Position numbers and translations under genes: made by a program. The notes below the pieces were generated by a model. It saw only the letters and a list, made by a program, of their open reading frames with translations, did no database searches and was not told the DNA's origin. A stretch of DNA of 64,000 nucleotides, from contig CM077149.1 of the NCBI GenBank assembly GCA_039583875.1, forward strand, positions 154,780,249-154,844,248. The letters run 5' to 3'. This document shows, one piece after another, positions 10,572 to 20,920 of this stretch. Every line of letters starts with the position of its first letter. Position 1 is the first letter of the stretch. The DNA comes from Platanthera guangdongensis. Taxonomy: Eukaryota; Streptophyta; Magnoliopsida; Asparagales; Orchidaceae.

Positions 10572-11270
10572 ATGACACAAAATGAAGAGTTTTCAAACAC
10601 AAGACTATCTATGTGCAATCTAAATAAGCTTGCATCATGGAAGACAGGGATTAGGTTTTATATGAACTCCATTGATAAAAGCATTTTCAACTCCATCTTG
10701 TCAGGTCCAGCTCAACCTCAGGAAACAACAAGTCCCAATGCTGCTCCATCATCTCAATGGACAGATGCCCAGAAAAGACTGAAGATTGTTAATGCACAAG
10801 CAATGAACATTCTTACACAATCAATGTCTGATGACATTTTTCAGGAAATTGCTGAATGTTCATCTGCAAAAGATATGTGAGACTCCATCACAGCAATAGC
10901 TGCTGGATCAGCTAAAGAAAGAATAATTGATGCTGAAACCTGGAGTGTCTCTGAATCTTCATCATGCACAACTGATGATGAAGAAGAGTTAAAAGCAAGA
11001 GAGTTCTGCTTAATGACAATAAATGCCTCTTGCAGCAATCCTGATGACGAATCAGACTCTGAAGAAGAATCAGATTGTGAATCTGTAGCAGATCAGGTAA
11101 TCTCTATCCTAGATTTCTCTTCAGAAGAATTTAAAACTGATTTTACATTATTGTGTAAAGACTTAATTCAATCTGAAAAAAAATAAAACTTCTCAGAGAG
11201 AAACTAAATATTGTATCTTCTGAAAATATAAAACTTAAAGAAGATTTAAAAATTCTCTTGAATAAATAAG
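10572..11270 (+). pseudogene. Element D gag (UBN2-like)
   Basis: From the ATG at 10572 the frame reads NLNKLASWKTGIRFYMNSID, then WTDAQKRLKIVNAQAMNILT and QSMSDDIFQEIAECSSAKDM. This is the spacing of the copia gag core (WK..M at the front, alpha-helical capsid after). A TGA at 10878-10880 replaces the Trp usually found after KDM. The same frame continues beyond it into an acidic stretch (DDEEEL, DESDSEEESD), then breaks at an A-run near 11180. Gag would form the virus-like particle; this copy cannot make the full protein. Confidence 0.8.
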
Positions 11271-11274
11271 TCAT

Positions 11275-11823
11275 TTGGAATCAATTACAGAAAAAGAAAA
11301 GTTAGAGAACATAGACAAAATAACTGAAGTTTTCCCAAATCAAACTAAAAATCTTCAAAAAATTTTTGTTCAACATAATTCGTCGAACCGAGATCGACGA
11401 AAACAACATCATTCGTCGAACGAAGCTCGACGAACTATGAACAAAGATTTCAATCCTAACTGGTCTCAAATCTATGCTCGACGAAATAGATATAATTCTT
11501 TGAACCGAGGTCGACGAAAATGGAACCGAGAAAACAATTTCCATTGTTCTCTGAGCAGAGATCGACGATCTCAATACTTTTCGTCGAACTCAAGTCGACG
11601 AAATTACTTTAATTCGTCGAACTCAAGATTTCAGAACAAAAATTTTTATTCCTTTCAAAATTTTAATCAAACTCAATATTTTAAAATTTTTTTCACTGAG
11701 TGGATAATTCCTCCTAGTAAATATCATCCACTTGGTTATGAAAATCAACCCGGATGTTCCTTTATTTCTAATTATTATAAAAGAGAACCAGGACCCGAGG
11801 TAATCTGGGTCCAGAACTTCTAA
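11275..11823 (+). CDS. Element D S/R/N-rich ORF
   Basis: A 182-residue open frame has repeated SSNRxRR-type units (HNSSNRDRR, HSSNEARR, SLNRGRR, SLSRDRR, SSNSSRR) followed by an aromatic Q/N/F-rich part. The units are encoded by TTCGTCG...TCGACGAA pairs, the same short motif found in the LTR. The basic, repetitive composition suggests an RNA-binding gag tail, but this is inference; no zinc knuckle is present. Upstream is the broken gag, downstream only non-coding sequence. Confidence 0.6.
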   Translation: MESITEKEKLENIDKITEVFPNQTKNLQKIFVQHNSSNRDRRKQHHSSNEARRTMNKDFNPNWSQIYARRNRYNSLNRGRRKWNRENNFHCSLSRDRRSQYFSSNSSRRNYFNSSNSRFQNKNFYSFQNFNQTQYFKIFFTEWIIPPSKYHPLGYENQPGCSFISNYYKREPGPEVIWVQNF

Positions 11824-12198
11824 CCTCTCCTTTCAGGAAAAGACTTATCCTACCACAGAGGGATAGTGGTATATGACAATAATCAAAAGCTATAGTTTTA
11901 GCCAACACAGAGGATCCATCAGTGACTGTAAAGTGGGAGATTGTTTGAAAGGCTACAACAGTAGAGAGAGACTGCTTATATTTTCTTCTCAAATTTGGGC
12001 AAGGAAAAGTATATAGGGGAAGATTATTTGATTTATAAAAAGGAAATTACTTGGAAGGATGCAAGTATGCAACAATAGTTTTCTTTTATTTATTTTATTT
12101 TAAAGCACTTTTGTACATCTGCTGACAATCTTTTTAAATCAGGAAGATTGTTTTTGCTTTGCATTTTATTAGTTTTTATGTAAATAGTGTCCTCACCC

Positions 12199-12212
12199 AA
12201 ATAGGGGGAGAT
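12199..12212 (+). promoter_or_regulatory. Polypurine tract of element D
   Basis: AAATAGGGGGAGAT precedes the 3' LTR and is the expected plus-strand primer site. The 370 bp before it (11824-12198) hold no gene. Confidence 0.85.
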
Positions 12213-13499
12213 TGTTGGAACCCCAGTTATGATTTGGGCAAGGATCACTATTAAGTTTACTTAAATTGACCCAAAATGTATAGTCATGAGTCATAAGTTT
12301 ATTTCCAGACGTGCCTCAGAAGAATTCCAAGTAATGCAGTTGTCAGGAAATCATTTCGACGATAGTCGAACTCAGTTCGACAAACGTCGAACTCAACTCG
12401 ACGAATTATGAGTTCCTTCTCTGAACTCAGGTCGACGAACTCTGATCTCAAGAAAGAAGTTCAGCTCGACGAATTCCAACAGAGCTCGACGAACTCCGAG
12501 CTCAGGTCGACGATCGACAAACTCAAGACAGATTCCCAGCTCGACGAAATAGAAGCTGAGCTCGACGATCTGCGAGCTCAGGTCGACGAATTCTGTGCAG
12601 TTATTCCAGGCTTATTTATTGACAGTTGGCAGATCAACTCTAGAATTAATTACAGTCAATATGGAAATAGCCGTTCAAATGTTGCATTAAACATGGGCTA
12701 TTTCATGAGTTAATTCAGGATCAATTCCCAAAGCATATTCTACTCTCGGGAATGCTTCATCCGTCATCAAGAGAAATGAAATTCAAATGTTGGATAGTCG
12801 GGACAGAGAAAAATATAAAAGACAAGAAGATAGAGACAGTAAAGAAGGAAGACAGGAACACAGAAATATACAGACAGGAATAAAGATAGAGATACAGTGA
12901 AGGCCTTTCTTTTTACAGAGGAGGAACTCTGCATCAATCAACATATTCATCAGAGTTCTCCATCTGCTCCAGGCTTCTTAAGAGACATACAATCAATATC
13001 AGTCTAAGAAGCTTGCTGGAGACAACATCAATCTGAAGGTCTATCACCCTGAAGCAAAGCTCCAAATTTCCCTAAACCATTCTACATCACAGGGGGAGCC
13101 ATTTGCTAACATCATATCCACTAAGTCTTCTCAGTTGTTTATTGAGAAAGAGAAGACACTATCATCTCTCAACCCCCTCACTGTATACAGGGTTATAACT
13201 TCCTTCAAAAGTTATTCCTGTTTGTAAGTCACCTGACCAAAAGACTTGGAATTTGATTTTTGAGTACCTGATCAAAAGCTCATTGGTGTCAGACACCTGA
13301 TCAAAAATCTGATTGGATTCCTACCAGGGTGGTAGAAGAGTGGATGTACCCAGGTTGGGGAACCACTATAAAATCCTTGTATTTTCTGGTTGCTTGCTCT
13401 CTTGTTTTTCTTTGTGCTGTGATCTTCTGGTCTTTATAGTTTTATATATACTTATATCTCTGATTAGTGTTAGTTAAGATCTATCACCCAAAACTTTCA
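12213..13499 (+). repeat. 3' LTR of element D
   Basis: 1287 bp, a few percent diverged from the 5' LTR by scattered substitutions and small indels. It has the same TCGACGAA-rich block (12355-12590). Confidence 0.95.
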
Positions 13500-14137
13500 T
13501 TGTGCCTTCATGTGGTCCTGTGCTGCCCGCAGATTCTCCTGTAAGGTAGCAATAGTTTGATCACGATCTCAGAGTGTCCTATCAACGGAGGGAAGCGCCG
13601 TGCTACCCGACTCATAGCTGCTCAAGGAGGGCGGTGGCCGGCCATATAAGACCTCGAACGGGGTCATTTTGCCGGCGGAGTGGTAGGACGTGTTGTAACA
13701 GTACTCAGCCCAACATAACCAACTTGGCCAAGTACGCGGTTCATCCTTGACAAAGCAATGCAAGTATATCTCCAGCCCTCGATTAAGAACCTCCGTCTGG
13801 CCATCCGTCTGCAGATGGTGAGCTGTGCTGAATCGCAAGGACATCCCCTGTAAATGGAAGAGTTCTCTCCAGAATGTTCCGACAAAGGTCGAATCCCGAT
13901 CCGAAATGATCGCCTGTGGTATCCCATGCAACCTGACAATCTCCCGAGCAAAAGTAACTGTAACTGATGTGCCGGTGTACGGATGGCTCAGGACGATGAA
14001 GTGCCCGTACTTGGATAGCTTATCGACGACCACCAAAATAATGGATTTGCCCTGAGACTTGGGCAACCCATCGATGAAATCCATGGAAACGGTGTCCTAG
14101 ACCAGATGGGGGATCTCCAACGGTGTAAGCAATCCGG
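13500..14137 (-). pseudogene. Element C integrase core
   Basis: The translation reads MDFIDGLPKSQGKSIILVVV, then ISDRDSTFVGTFW and DGQTEVLNRG, giving the D, D and E of the catalytic triad, followed by FEVLYGRPPP. It catalyses strand transfer of element DNA into the host. The reading frame is intact over 171 codons (14084-13569), but stops and shifts occur on both sides and element D cuts the 3' end. Confidence 0.92.
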
Positions 14138-14899
14138 CTAGGGAGGTCGTCTCATACTTCTGGCGCTGACATATGTCACACTGTCGAACAAACAACTGAA
14201 TATCACGCTGCATACCCTTCCAGAAGCCCGTGCCTGCTGGAGGGTGCGGAGGAGACCGACATGGCCACCTGTCGGCGAGGAATGAAACTCATGCATCGTA
14301 ACTGTCCGCCATGCTGACTGAGAAGGAATGACCACACGGTCCCAAAAGTACAACCAGTCATTCCGAAGATGATGACTCGGAACCGTCTCCTGTGCCCGTC
14401 GGAGAGCGTCCATAATAGTTCGGAGCTCTGATTCACTCTCCACCTCTTCCTGTATCTCATCAATGGAATCCAGTAGGGGTGTAGAAATCTGAGCGAGTGC
14501 GCTCTCTGGTAAGCGAGATAAAGCATCAACAACTCGACTATCCCGGCCCTGGCGGTAGACAATCTCATAGTCGTACCCCAGAAGTTTGGTGACCCACTTC
14601 CGTTGGAGAGGAGAGATCCGTTGTTCCAAGAAGTGCTTCAAAATCTGATGGTCCGTCCGAATCTTGAAGTGTCGTACCAGCAAATAAGGTCGCCACAAAG
14701 CCACGACGTGAATGACCGCCAACATCTCCTTCTCATAAGCTGACAACCCCAATGTCCGAGGAGCCAACGTCTTGTTGTAGAAGGCGATCAGCCGCCCGTC
14801 CTGTATCAACACAGCCCCCAGACCCACTCCCGACGCGTCTGTCTTCACGACGAACTCCTTAGTGAAATCTGGAAGTGCCAAGACAGGCGTAATCGTCAC
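14138..14899 (-). pseudogene. Element C RNase H and integrase zinc region
   Basis: An open frame of 253 codons starts at the RT/RNase H junction (PVLALPDFTKEFVVKTDASG). It includes the RNase H landmarks TDASGVGLGAVL, EKEMLAVIHVVALWR and RTDHQILKHFLEQR, and ends in VVDALSRLPES. Residues from HEFHSSPTGGHVG onward are the start of the HHCC zinc region, which then runs out of frame. RNase H degrades the RNA strand during reverse transcription. Confidence 0.9.
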
Positions 14900-15710
14900 C
14901 GCCCGTTTGACTCCTGAAAAGCCGCCTCAGCTTCATCCTGCCATGAAAAAGCGTTCTTTTGAAGTAATTGGATCAGCGCCCTGGCAATCTTGTCGTATTC
15001 CAGCACAGAACGCCGGTAGTAGCGAGTAAGACCCAAGAAGCCCCACAAGGCCCGAATAGTCTGGGGCCGTGGCCAGGAAACCATGCTCTCAATCTTCCGA
15101 GGGTCGGCTTTAACCCCTTCAACCGAGACTAAATGCCCCAAATACTCCACCTCCTCCTGACTGAAAGAACACTTCGACGGCTTGGCATAGAGCTGATGCT
15201 TGTGCAACAAGGAGAAGACCTGTGCAACATGGCTCAAGTGCTCTTCCCAACTAGCACTGTATATGAGGATGTCATCGAAAAAAATCAGCACAAAGTGGTG
15301 AAGAAGAGGACGGAAGATCTCGTTCATATTAGCCTGGAAGGTGGACGGTCCCCGCCAGTTAACCCGTTGGCCATCACCAGAAACTCATAGTGACCGTCGT
15401 GAGTCCTGAAGGTCGTCTTGTGGATGTCTTCTTCCCGCATGAGGATCTGGTGTAGCCCGACCGTAGATCAAGCTTGGTGAACCGCGTCGCCCCGTGTAGC
15501 TCATCCAACAATTCTTCAATCAATGGAATCAGGAACTTATCCTTCAGGGCGGCGCTATTCAGCGCACGGTAGTCCACACAAAACCGCTACGACCCATCCT
15601 TCTTGACCAGAATGATCGGGGCCGAGAATGAGCTCGTGCTGGGCCAGATGATTCCCGCATCGAGCATCTCCCGAACGCTGCGCTCTATCTCAGCCTTCTG
15701 CATGTGCGGC
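14896..15710 (-). pseudogene. Element C reverse transcriptase
   Basis: In order on the minus strand are [35 protein letters not shown], then after frame damage IFRPLLHHFVLIFFDDILIY. FFDDIL is the gypsy form of the YxDD metal-binding site. EVEYLGHLVSVEGVKADPRK and FLGLTRYYRR follow. Frame breaks occur around 15400-15450 and 15577-15600, so no complete polymerase is encoded. Confidence 0.92.
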
Positions 15711-15916
15711 TATCGATATGGCCGGATATTGGTAGGCTCCGACCCTGCCTTGAGTACGATCTGATGATCCCAAAACCGTGATGGCGGAAGTGTGCGAGGC
15801 TCCTGAAAAACCTCAGCATACTGCTCCACAAGGGACTGCATCTGTATGGCCACCTCCGATGGCCCGACCTCATCCGACCTCACCCCCAGAAGTACCGCCA
15901 TCAAGCTTCCTGCCTT

Positions 15917-16396
15917 CTAGAGTTGTTGCAGGCTTCGAAGAGATACTTCCTTTACTGGCGAGGATGTGAGACCCTTCGAACAGAACTGTTTCTCATGCTG
16001 CAAGAATTCCATCGTCATCTGATCCCAATCAAAAGTGACCCATCGCAACTGCTGCAACCACTGAACTCCCAGTACCATGTCCGAGCCCCGAATGGGTAAA
16101 AGATAAACATCCGTGCATCCAATGTACCCCTGCGTCCGAAGCTCCACCCCTTTTAGCACACCTTCGCACTGCAACTTGTTGTCGTCCTCCACCATAACCT
16201 GGAAGGCAGCCCCCGTATCAATCACATGCCCAACTCGCTGCGCCACATCAGGATGGATGAAATTGTGCGTACTCCCACTGTTCACCAAAATAATCACTTT
16301 CTCTTGCCTGATCCTTCCCGCAAGTCCCATAGTGAGTGGGGGAGGGTTACACCCTTCCATAGCATGTAGGGAAACCCCGAACTCGGTCAGATCCAA
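15917..16396 (-). pseudogene. Element C protease, catalytic Asp replaced
   Basis: The frame reads DLTEFGVSLHAMEGC, then VIILVNSGSTHNFIHPDVAQ and PIRGSDMVLGVQWLQQLRWV. The retroviral-type aspartic protease motif should read DSGS; here it is NSGS, a change consistent with a G-to-A transition. The homologous site in C2 is DSGST. The protein would normally cut the Gag-Pol polyprotein. Confidence 0.9.
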
Positions 16397-16435
16397 GTCT
16401 CCAGCGGGGATCTCCTCCTCTGGGCTCGACTCGTC

Positions 16436-17207
16436 CTACACAGTGTCATGTAGCATAAAGACTTGTACCTTCTGGCATTTGTGACCCGCCGTAAACTTCT
16501 CGTCACAGTTGAAGCAGAGTTTCTTCTCCTTCCTTTCCTGTAACTCACCCCACGATAGTCGCATCACCGTAGGTCGCCCGGCTACCGGTGGATCCCTCCT
16601 GGCAGTCACCGGTGTAGTAGGGGGCCGCACTGTAGTCCAGGACCGCTGCCTGTTGAACCGTTCTTCCTGAATGCGGGCCAGACTGATGGTGTGGTTCAAG
16701 CTGCGGGATATGTACGCCCGAACCTCATCTCATAAGTGTTCATTCAACCCAAAGACAAAACAACTGAGGAGTGTCCTCTCTTACCAATGCACCCTATTTG
16801 CCAATTTTCCGAACTCTGTACTGTATTCAATCACCATGCCCTTCTGACGTAACTTTTGCAAGAGGACCTCAAAGTCCTCAAACTCCAGGGGCCCGAAACG
16901 AGCCGTGAACCCATCGCTAAACTCCGCCCACGCCACATAATCCTGTCCCCGCAGGAACCACTGTGTCCACTAAAAAGCGTCATCCTCCAAGTGGAAGGAC
17001 GTCTGCTGCACCCACTGTACCTCTAACACCTCTTGATAGCTAAAAAATAACTCGACCTTCTGTACCCACTCCAAAACATCCCCTCCATTGTATCGGGGGA
17101 AATTCATGCGTGTCAGCTACGGGGGCATGTACGCCCTTGGTGTGGCTTGCCCTGACCACCCCGGTCCTTGCCCGTTCCACGTCGGCCGTCTTGGGTCCAC
17201 GCCCACG
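16436..17207 (-). pseudogene. Element C gag, capsid end and zinc knuckle
   Basis: From 16699 the frame reads NHTISLARIQEERFNRQRSW and then LCFNCDEKFTAGHKCQ, a CCHC-like knuckle with enlarged spacing as in C2. Upstream to 17207 the translation is interrupted by stops but aligns with the C2 capsid region (RGRNY, FEDFE-like codons). Element A splits the gene at 17207; the N-terminal part lies at 39309-39921. Confidence 0.85.
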
Positions 17208-17287
17208 TGTAACATCCATGGAAAATTTACGACAAACTTATTTCGATTTCAGGGCTCGATCGCAAGAGAAATTTGTCGAGCGGATAG
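17208..17287 (+). repeat. Element A 5' LTR, piece 1
   Basis: The 80 bp match 37670-37747 nearly base for base (TGTAACATCCATGG...GAGCGGATA), ending with the gatag target of element E. Confidence 0.95.
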
Positions 17288-17578
17288 TGTTGAAACCAAA
17301 AACTTGGTCCCTGTGGAGTTCGGGGTCCCTAGAAAGGGGTGACCTCACACCTACTACACCCGGAGGAACGTCACGGACCAAAGATCAAGAAGCTAGAAAC
17401 AAACCCTCGGCTCTAGCGCGGAGGTCCCACCTCACACCCGGAAGGCTACCTGAGCACTTCCCCTCGCTAGCCAATGCTCGAGCTAGGGTGCCTTGGAGGA
17501 GCTCTCTCTACTCTACCAAGAAGAAGCTAAGGGAGGAGGAAGCAAGCCAAAAGTCCTCTCCAAAGGCACCCAAGGGGG

Positions 17579-17589
17579 TCTATTTATAG
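17579..17589 (-). promoter_or_regulatory. TATA box in element E LTR
   Basis: CTATAAATAG reads on the minus strand, in the direction of gag. The same site is in the other LTR near 22395-22404, where it would drive the genomic RNA. Confidence 0.65.
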
Positions 17590-17768
17590 TTTTCCAAATC
17601 CCATGGGCCAAAATGCCCGAAATGCCCTTAGGGCCAAAAGACTTTGGGCCAATAGGAAACAGCCACACCGGGGGGTAAAGAGGTAACTCCCCCCCGAGGG
17701 CAAAACGGTAAAAGCAAGGTCCACAGAGTTCTAGGGGGCGGAGGGCGAACCCTCCCCGGACTAGCCTC

Positions 17769-18090
17769 CTGGGGCGAGAAGGCTGGCCGCCCGGTCTCGC
17801 CCCGCGGGCTAGCCGCCTGGGGCGAGAAGGCTGGCCGCCGGTCTCGCCCCGCGAGCTCGCCGCCTGGGGCGAGAAGGCTGGCCGCCGGTCTCGCCCCGCG
17901 AGCTCGCCGCCTGGGGCGAGAAGGCTGGTCGCCGGTCTCGCCCCGCGAGCTCGCCGCCTGGGGCGAGAAGGCTGGCCGCCGGTCTCGCCCCGCGAGCTCG
18001 CCGCCTGGGGCGAGAGGGCTGGCCGCCCGGTCTCGCCCCACGAGTTCGCCGCCTGGGGCGAGAGGGCTGGCCGCCCGGTCTCTCCCCTGC
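17769..18090. repeat. 47-bp tandem array in LTR, about 7 units
   Basis: Units begin CTGGGGCGAGAAGGCTGGCC and end CGCGAGCTCGCCGC. About seven units are in this LTR and about six in the other (22585-22860). The array makes open frames on the minus strand (GRDRRPAFSPQAASS repeats), but these are by-products of the repeat. Confidence 0.9.
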
Positions 18091-18424
18091 CCAAGGCCAG
18101 GGTGTCAGGGGCGGGATCCTGATCTCCAGCCAGTCCCGCCATCCCACCTCGCGCCTAGCACGCCAGGGGGGTGCCGGCCATCTTGCCGCACCCGCCCCTC
18201 TAAAGGGCCCGGGGGAAGATGTTGATTTTTCCTCCCCCTACTAGTATGTTTCCAAGCCAGAGCCAAAATTGGCCATCGAGAGTGAAAAATCTCCAAAAAG
18301 CTTAAAAAAGCGTCTGCCTTGTTTTGGGCCCACTCCTCGCGAATACGGGGTTGTACACAATTCCCGCTCTTTTCGAGATTGACACAAGCTCAGAAAGAAA
18401 CATCCAACCAGACGTATTCGCGGA

Positions 18425-19775
18425 GTGTAACTTTCCCGCGGGGTCAACCTGCCATGCCAGCTATGGGAGCCTGGGTGGCGAGACCTCCTCTGGGTGAAAA
18501 CACTTAGCCTCCCCGAGGGGTCAACCTGTCAAGCCAGCTAATGAGAGCCTGGGTGACGAGACGGCCTCGGGGTGAAAACACTTAGCCTCCCCGAGGGGTC
18601 AACCTGTCAAGCCAGCTAATGGGAGCCTGAGTGACGAGACGGCCTCGGGGTGAAAACACTTAGCCTCCCCGAGGGGTCAACCTGTCAAGCCAGCTAATGG
18701 GAGCCTGGGTGACGAGACGGCCTCGGGGTGAAAACACTTAGCCTCCCCGAGGGGTCAACCTGTCAAGCCAGCTAATGGGAGCCTGGGTGACGAGACGGCT
18801 TCGGGGTGAAAACACTTAGCCTCCCCGAGGGGTCAACCTGTCAAGCCAGCTAATGAGAGCCTGGGTGACGAGACGGCCTCGGGGTGAAAACACTTAGCTT
18901 CCCCGAGGGGTCAACCTGTCAAGCCAGCTAATGGGAGCCTGGGTGACGAGACGGCCTCGGGGTCATCATCGGAGCAAAGGGACTTGGGCTACCACGAGAG
19001 ATCAACCTGCCATGCCAGCTAGTGGGAGCCTGGCCGCGGAATCATCATCGGAGCAAAGTACTTGGGCTACCACGAGATATCAACCTGCCCTGCCAGCTAG
19101 TGGGAGCCTGACCGCGGAATCATCATCGGAGCAAAGGACTTGGGCTACCACGAGAGATCAACCTGCCCTGCCAGCTAGTGGGAGCCTGGCCGCGGAATCA
19201 TCATCGGAGCAAAGGACTTGGGCTACCACGAGAGATCAACCTGCCCTGCCAGCTAGTGGGAGCCTGGCCGCGGAATCATCATCGGAGAAAAAGGAATTGA
19301 GCTATCACGAGAGATCAACCTGCCCTGCCAGCTAGTGGGAGCCTGGCCGCGGAATCATCATCGGAGCAAAGGACTTGGGCTACCACGAGAGATCAACCTG
19401 CCCTGCCAGCTATTGGGAGCCTGGCCGCGGAATCATCATCGGAGCAAAGGACTTGGGCTACCACGAGAGATCAACCTGCCCTGCCAGCTAGTGGGAGCCT
19501 GGCCGCGGAATCATCATTGGAGAAAAGGACTTGGGCTGCCACGAGAGATCAACCTGCCCTGCCAGTTAGTGGGAGCCTGACCGCGGAATCATCATCGGAG
19601 CAAAGGACTTGGGCTACCACGAGAGATCAACCTGCCCTGCCAGCTAGTGGGAGCCTGGTCGCGGAATCATCATCGAAGCAAAGGGACTTGAGCTACCACG
19701 AGAGATCAACCTGCCCTGCCAGCTAGTGGGAGCCTGACCGCAGAATCATCATCGGAGCAAAGGACTTGAGCTACA
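18425..19775. repeat. 78-bp tandem array in two subtypes, about 17 units
   Basis: Unit starts at 18503, 18581 and 18659 show a 78-bp period, and the later block keeps 78 bp (19055, 19133). Subtype 1 (about 18425-18960) contains CTTAGCCTCCCCGAGG; subtype 2 (about 18960-19775) contains TGGCCGCGGAATCATCATCG. Both share CAACCTG...GCCAGCTA(A/G)TGGGAGCCTG. The period equals 26 codons, so long plus-strand frames appear but are not genes. It lies between the gag-pro region and the 3' LTR. Confidence 0.92.
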
Positions 19776-19912
19776 CAATCAAACCTTACCAAATCCTACA
19801 TCCTCAAACGGGGAAAATAGATGGGTTACATGATCCCCCCGACTCAGTTGGTCGGGGGTTGGACTCATTACAAGATAAGATACATACAAGACTCTGTCGG
19901 GGCGAGGCTTCC

Positions 19913-20920
19913 TTAGGGGGTCTGGGCCCGGTGGTCGTCATCCGCTTCCTTCTTGCCGGACACTTCCATCCTGCTCAGGCTCTCCATGACCTTCTCCATC
20001 TCCTCCGCCTTGGCCAACCAAGAGATGGTGTTGACGGCCGTGACGTAGCACTGTCTTGCCATCCTGGAGTCACCCTTGACTCTGACCTGGATTCCCCCTG
20101 AGTTGAACTTGAGGCACTGGTGGAACGAAGACGGCACGCAACGGAAGGCGCTGATGAGGGGTCTTCCGAAGATGGCGTTGTAGCTGCTTGGAGCGTCAAC
20201 AATGACGAACCGGCAGTTCCTCGAGACTCCCCCCAATTTTACTTGGAGCCCCACTCCACCCTTGACCTCCTTCCTCTCCCCTGATAATCCGAACAGGGGT
20301 CCGTCCGAGGCCAACACTCTTCTTGGCTCCACCTTCATCTTGTCAAACGCCTTCTTGAAAACGACGTTGACGGAGCTTCCGTTGTCTACCAGGATCCGGG
20401 AGACGATGTAGCCTTTGATGGCCGTCTGGATGACCAGCGCATCGCAGAACGGATCCTCATGATCCGGCAGGTCCTTCACCGAGAAGGTGATATTTTCCTC
20501 TGGGGGCGGGGTCTGGGAGGTTGAGGCGACGCTCCTTCGGTACATGACATGGAGGATTGCCTTCCGAGTGGCCTCAACCCCCACTCCATCGTGGATCACT
20601 CCTATACCGCCTCGGGTTCCCACGTCGACCCGGTCCTCGCATATATCATCACCCACTTCTCCGAGTAGAACCTCTTCTACCCGCACCGGCGGCTGCGGCT
20701 GGGCAGGGCCTCTCGCCCCCATCACTTCCAAGAACTCGGGGCAGGTAGCCGTGACGTGCCCCTCCACCTGGAGAAAGTCACAGTACAACAATGCTCTTTC
20801 TCCCCTCTTTCGGCGGGCTGGGCGTTCTCTCCTGTTACCTTTTCCTCCTCCTATCGCCAAGGCTTGCTGCGGCGGGGGCAAGAGCTGCTTGGGGCCTGCC
20901 TCTGGAAGTTGAACCTCCAT
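19913..20920 (-). CDS. Element E aspartic protease region
   Basis: A 335-codon frame begins in the gag tail and includes YCDFLQVEGHVTATCPEFLE, a degenerate zinc-knuckle-like C..GH....C. It continues with TFSVKDLPDHEDPFCDALVI and RILVDNGSSVNVVFKKAFDK, the retropepsin active site in the DNGS form common in Tat/Athila-type elements. SYNAIFGRPLISAF follows, the flap and second-half landmark. It ends with YVTAVNTISWLAK and a stop at 19913, with no polymerase after it. The start overlaps gag in another frame (20851-20920), so expression may have used a shift or the join has mutated. Confidence 0.85.
   Translation of the reverse strand: MEVQLPEAGPKQLLPPPQQALAIGGGKGNRRERPARRKRGERALLYCDFLQVEGHVTATCPEFLEVMGARGPAQPQPPVRVEEVLLGEVGDDICEDRVDVGTRGGIGVIHDGVGVEATRKAILHVMYRRSVASTSQTPPPEENITFSVKDLPDHEDPFCDALVIQTAIKGYIVSRILVDNGSSVNVVFKKAFDKMKVEPRRVLASDGPLFGLSGERKEVKGGVGLQVKLGGVSRNCRFVIVDAPSSYNAIFGRPLISAFRCVPSSFHQCLKFNSGGIQVRVKGDSRMARQCYVTAVNTISWLAKAEEMEKVMESLSRMEVSGKKEADDDHRAQTP

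Larger units (their letters stand above)
9187..13499 (+). mobile_element. Element D: gag-only, non-autonomous Ty1/copia-like element
   Basis: LTRs of 1296 and 1287 bp flank 1.73 kb of internal sequence with an initiator-Met primer site and a GGGGGAGAT polypurine tract. Internally there is gag-like coding only, with no protease, integrase or RT. Flanking pentamers are ctgcg (9182-9186) and ttgtg (13500-13504), differing by two C/T transitions. Removing the element rejoins element C exactly where C2 (near 45620) shows the uninterrupted sequence. The gag style and ends suggest a SIRE-like copia relative that must use enzymes from another element. Confidence 0.92.
17288..18357 (-). repeat. 3' LTR of element E
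   Basis: 1070 bp, exactly 47 bp longer than its partner because of one extra 47-bp unit in the internal GC-rich array. Confidence 0.95.

Noticed and set aside
17513..18147. Minus-strand frames with repeated PAFSPQAASSRGETG-like residues
   Set aside because: They are translations of the 47-bp LTR array, appear in two frames at once, and recur in the other LTR with one unit fewer.
18425..19775. Evenly spaced repeats that might suggest a CRISPR array or a repeat protein
   Set aside because: Units are contiguous 78-bp tandem copies without unique spacers, inside a plant LTR element. Long plus-strand frames exist only because 78 is divisible by 3; no start, domain or other support.
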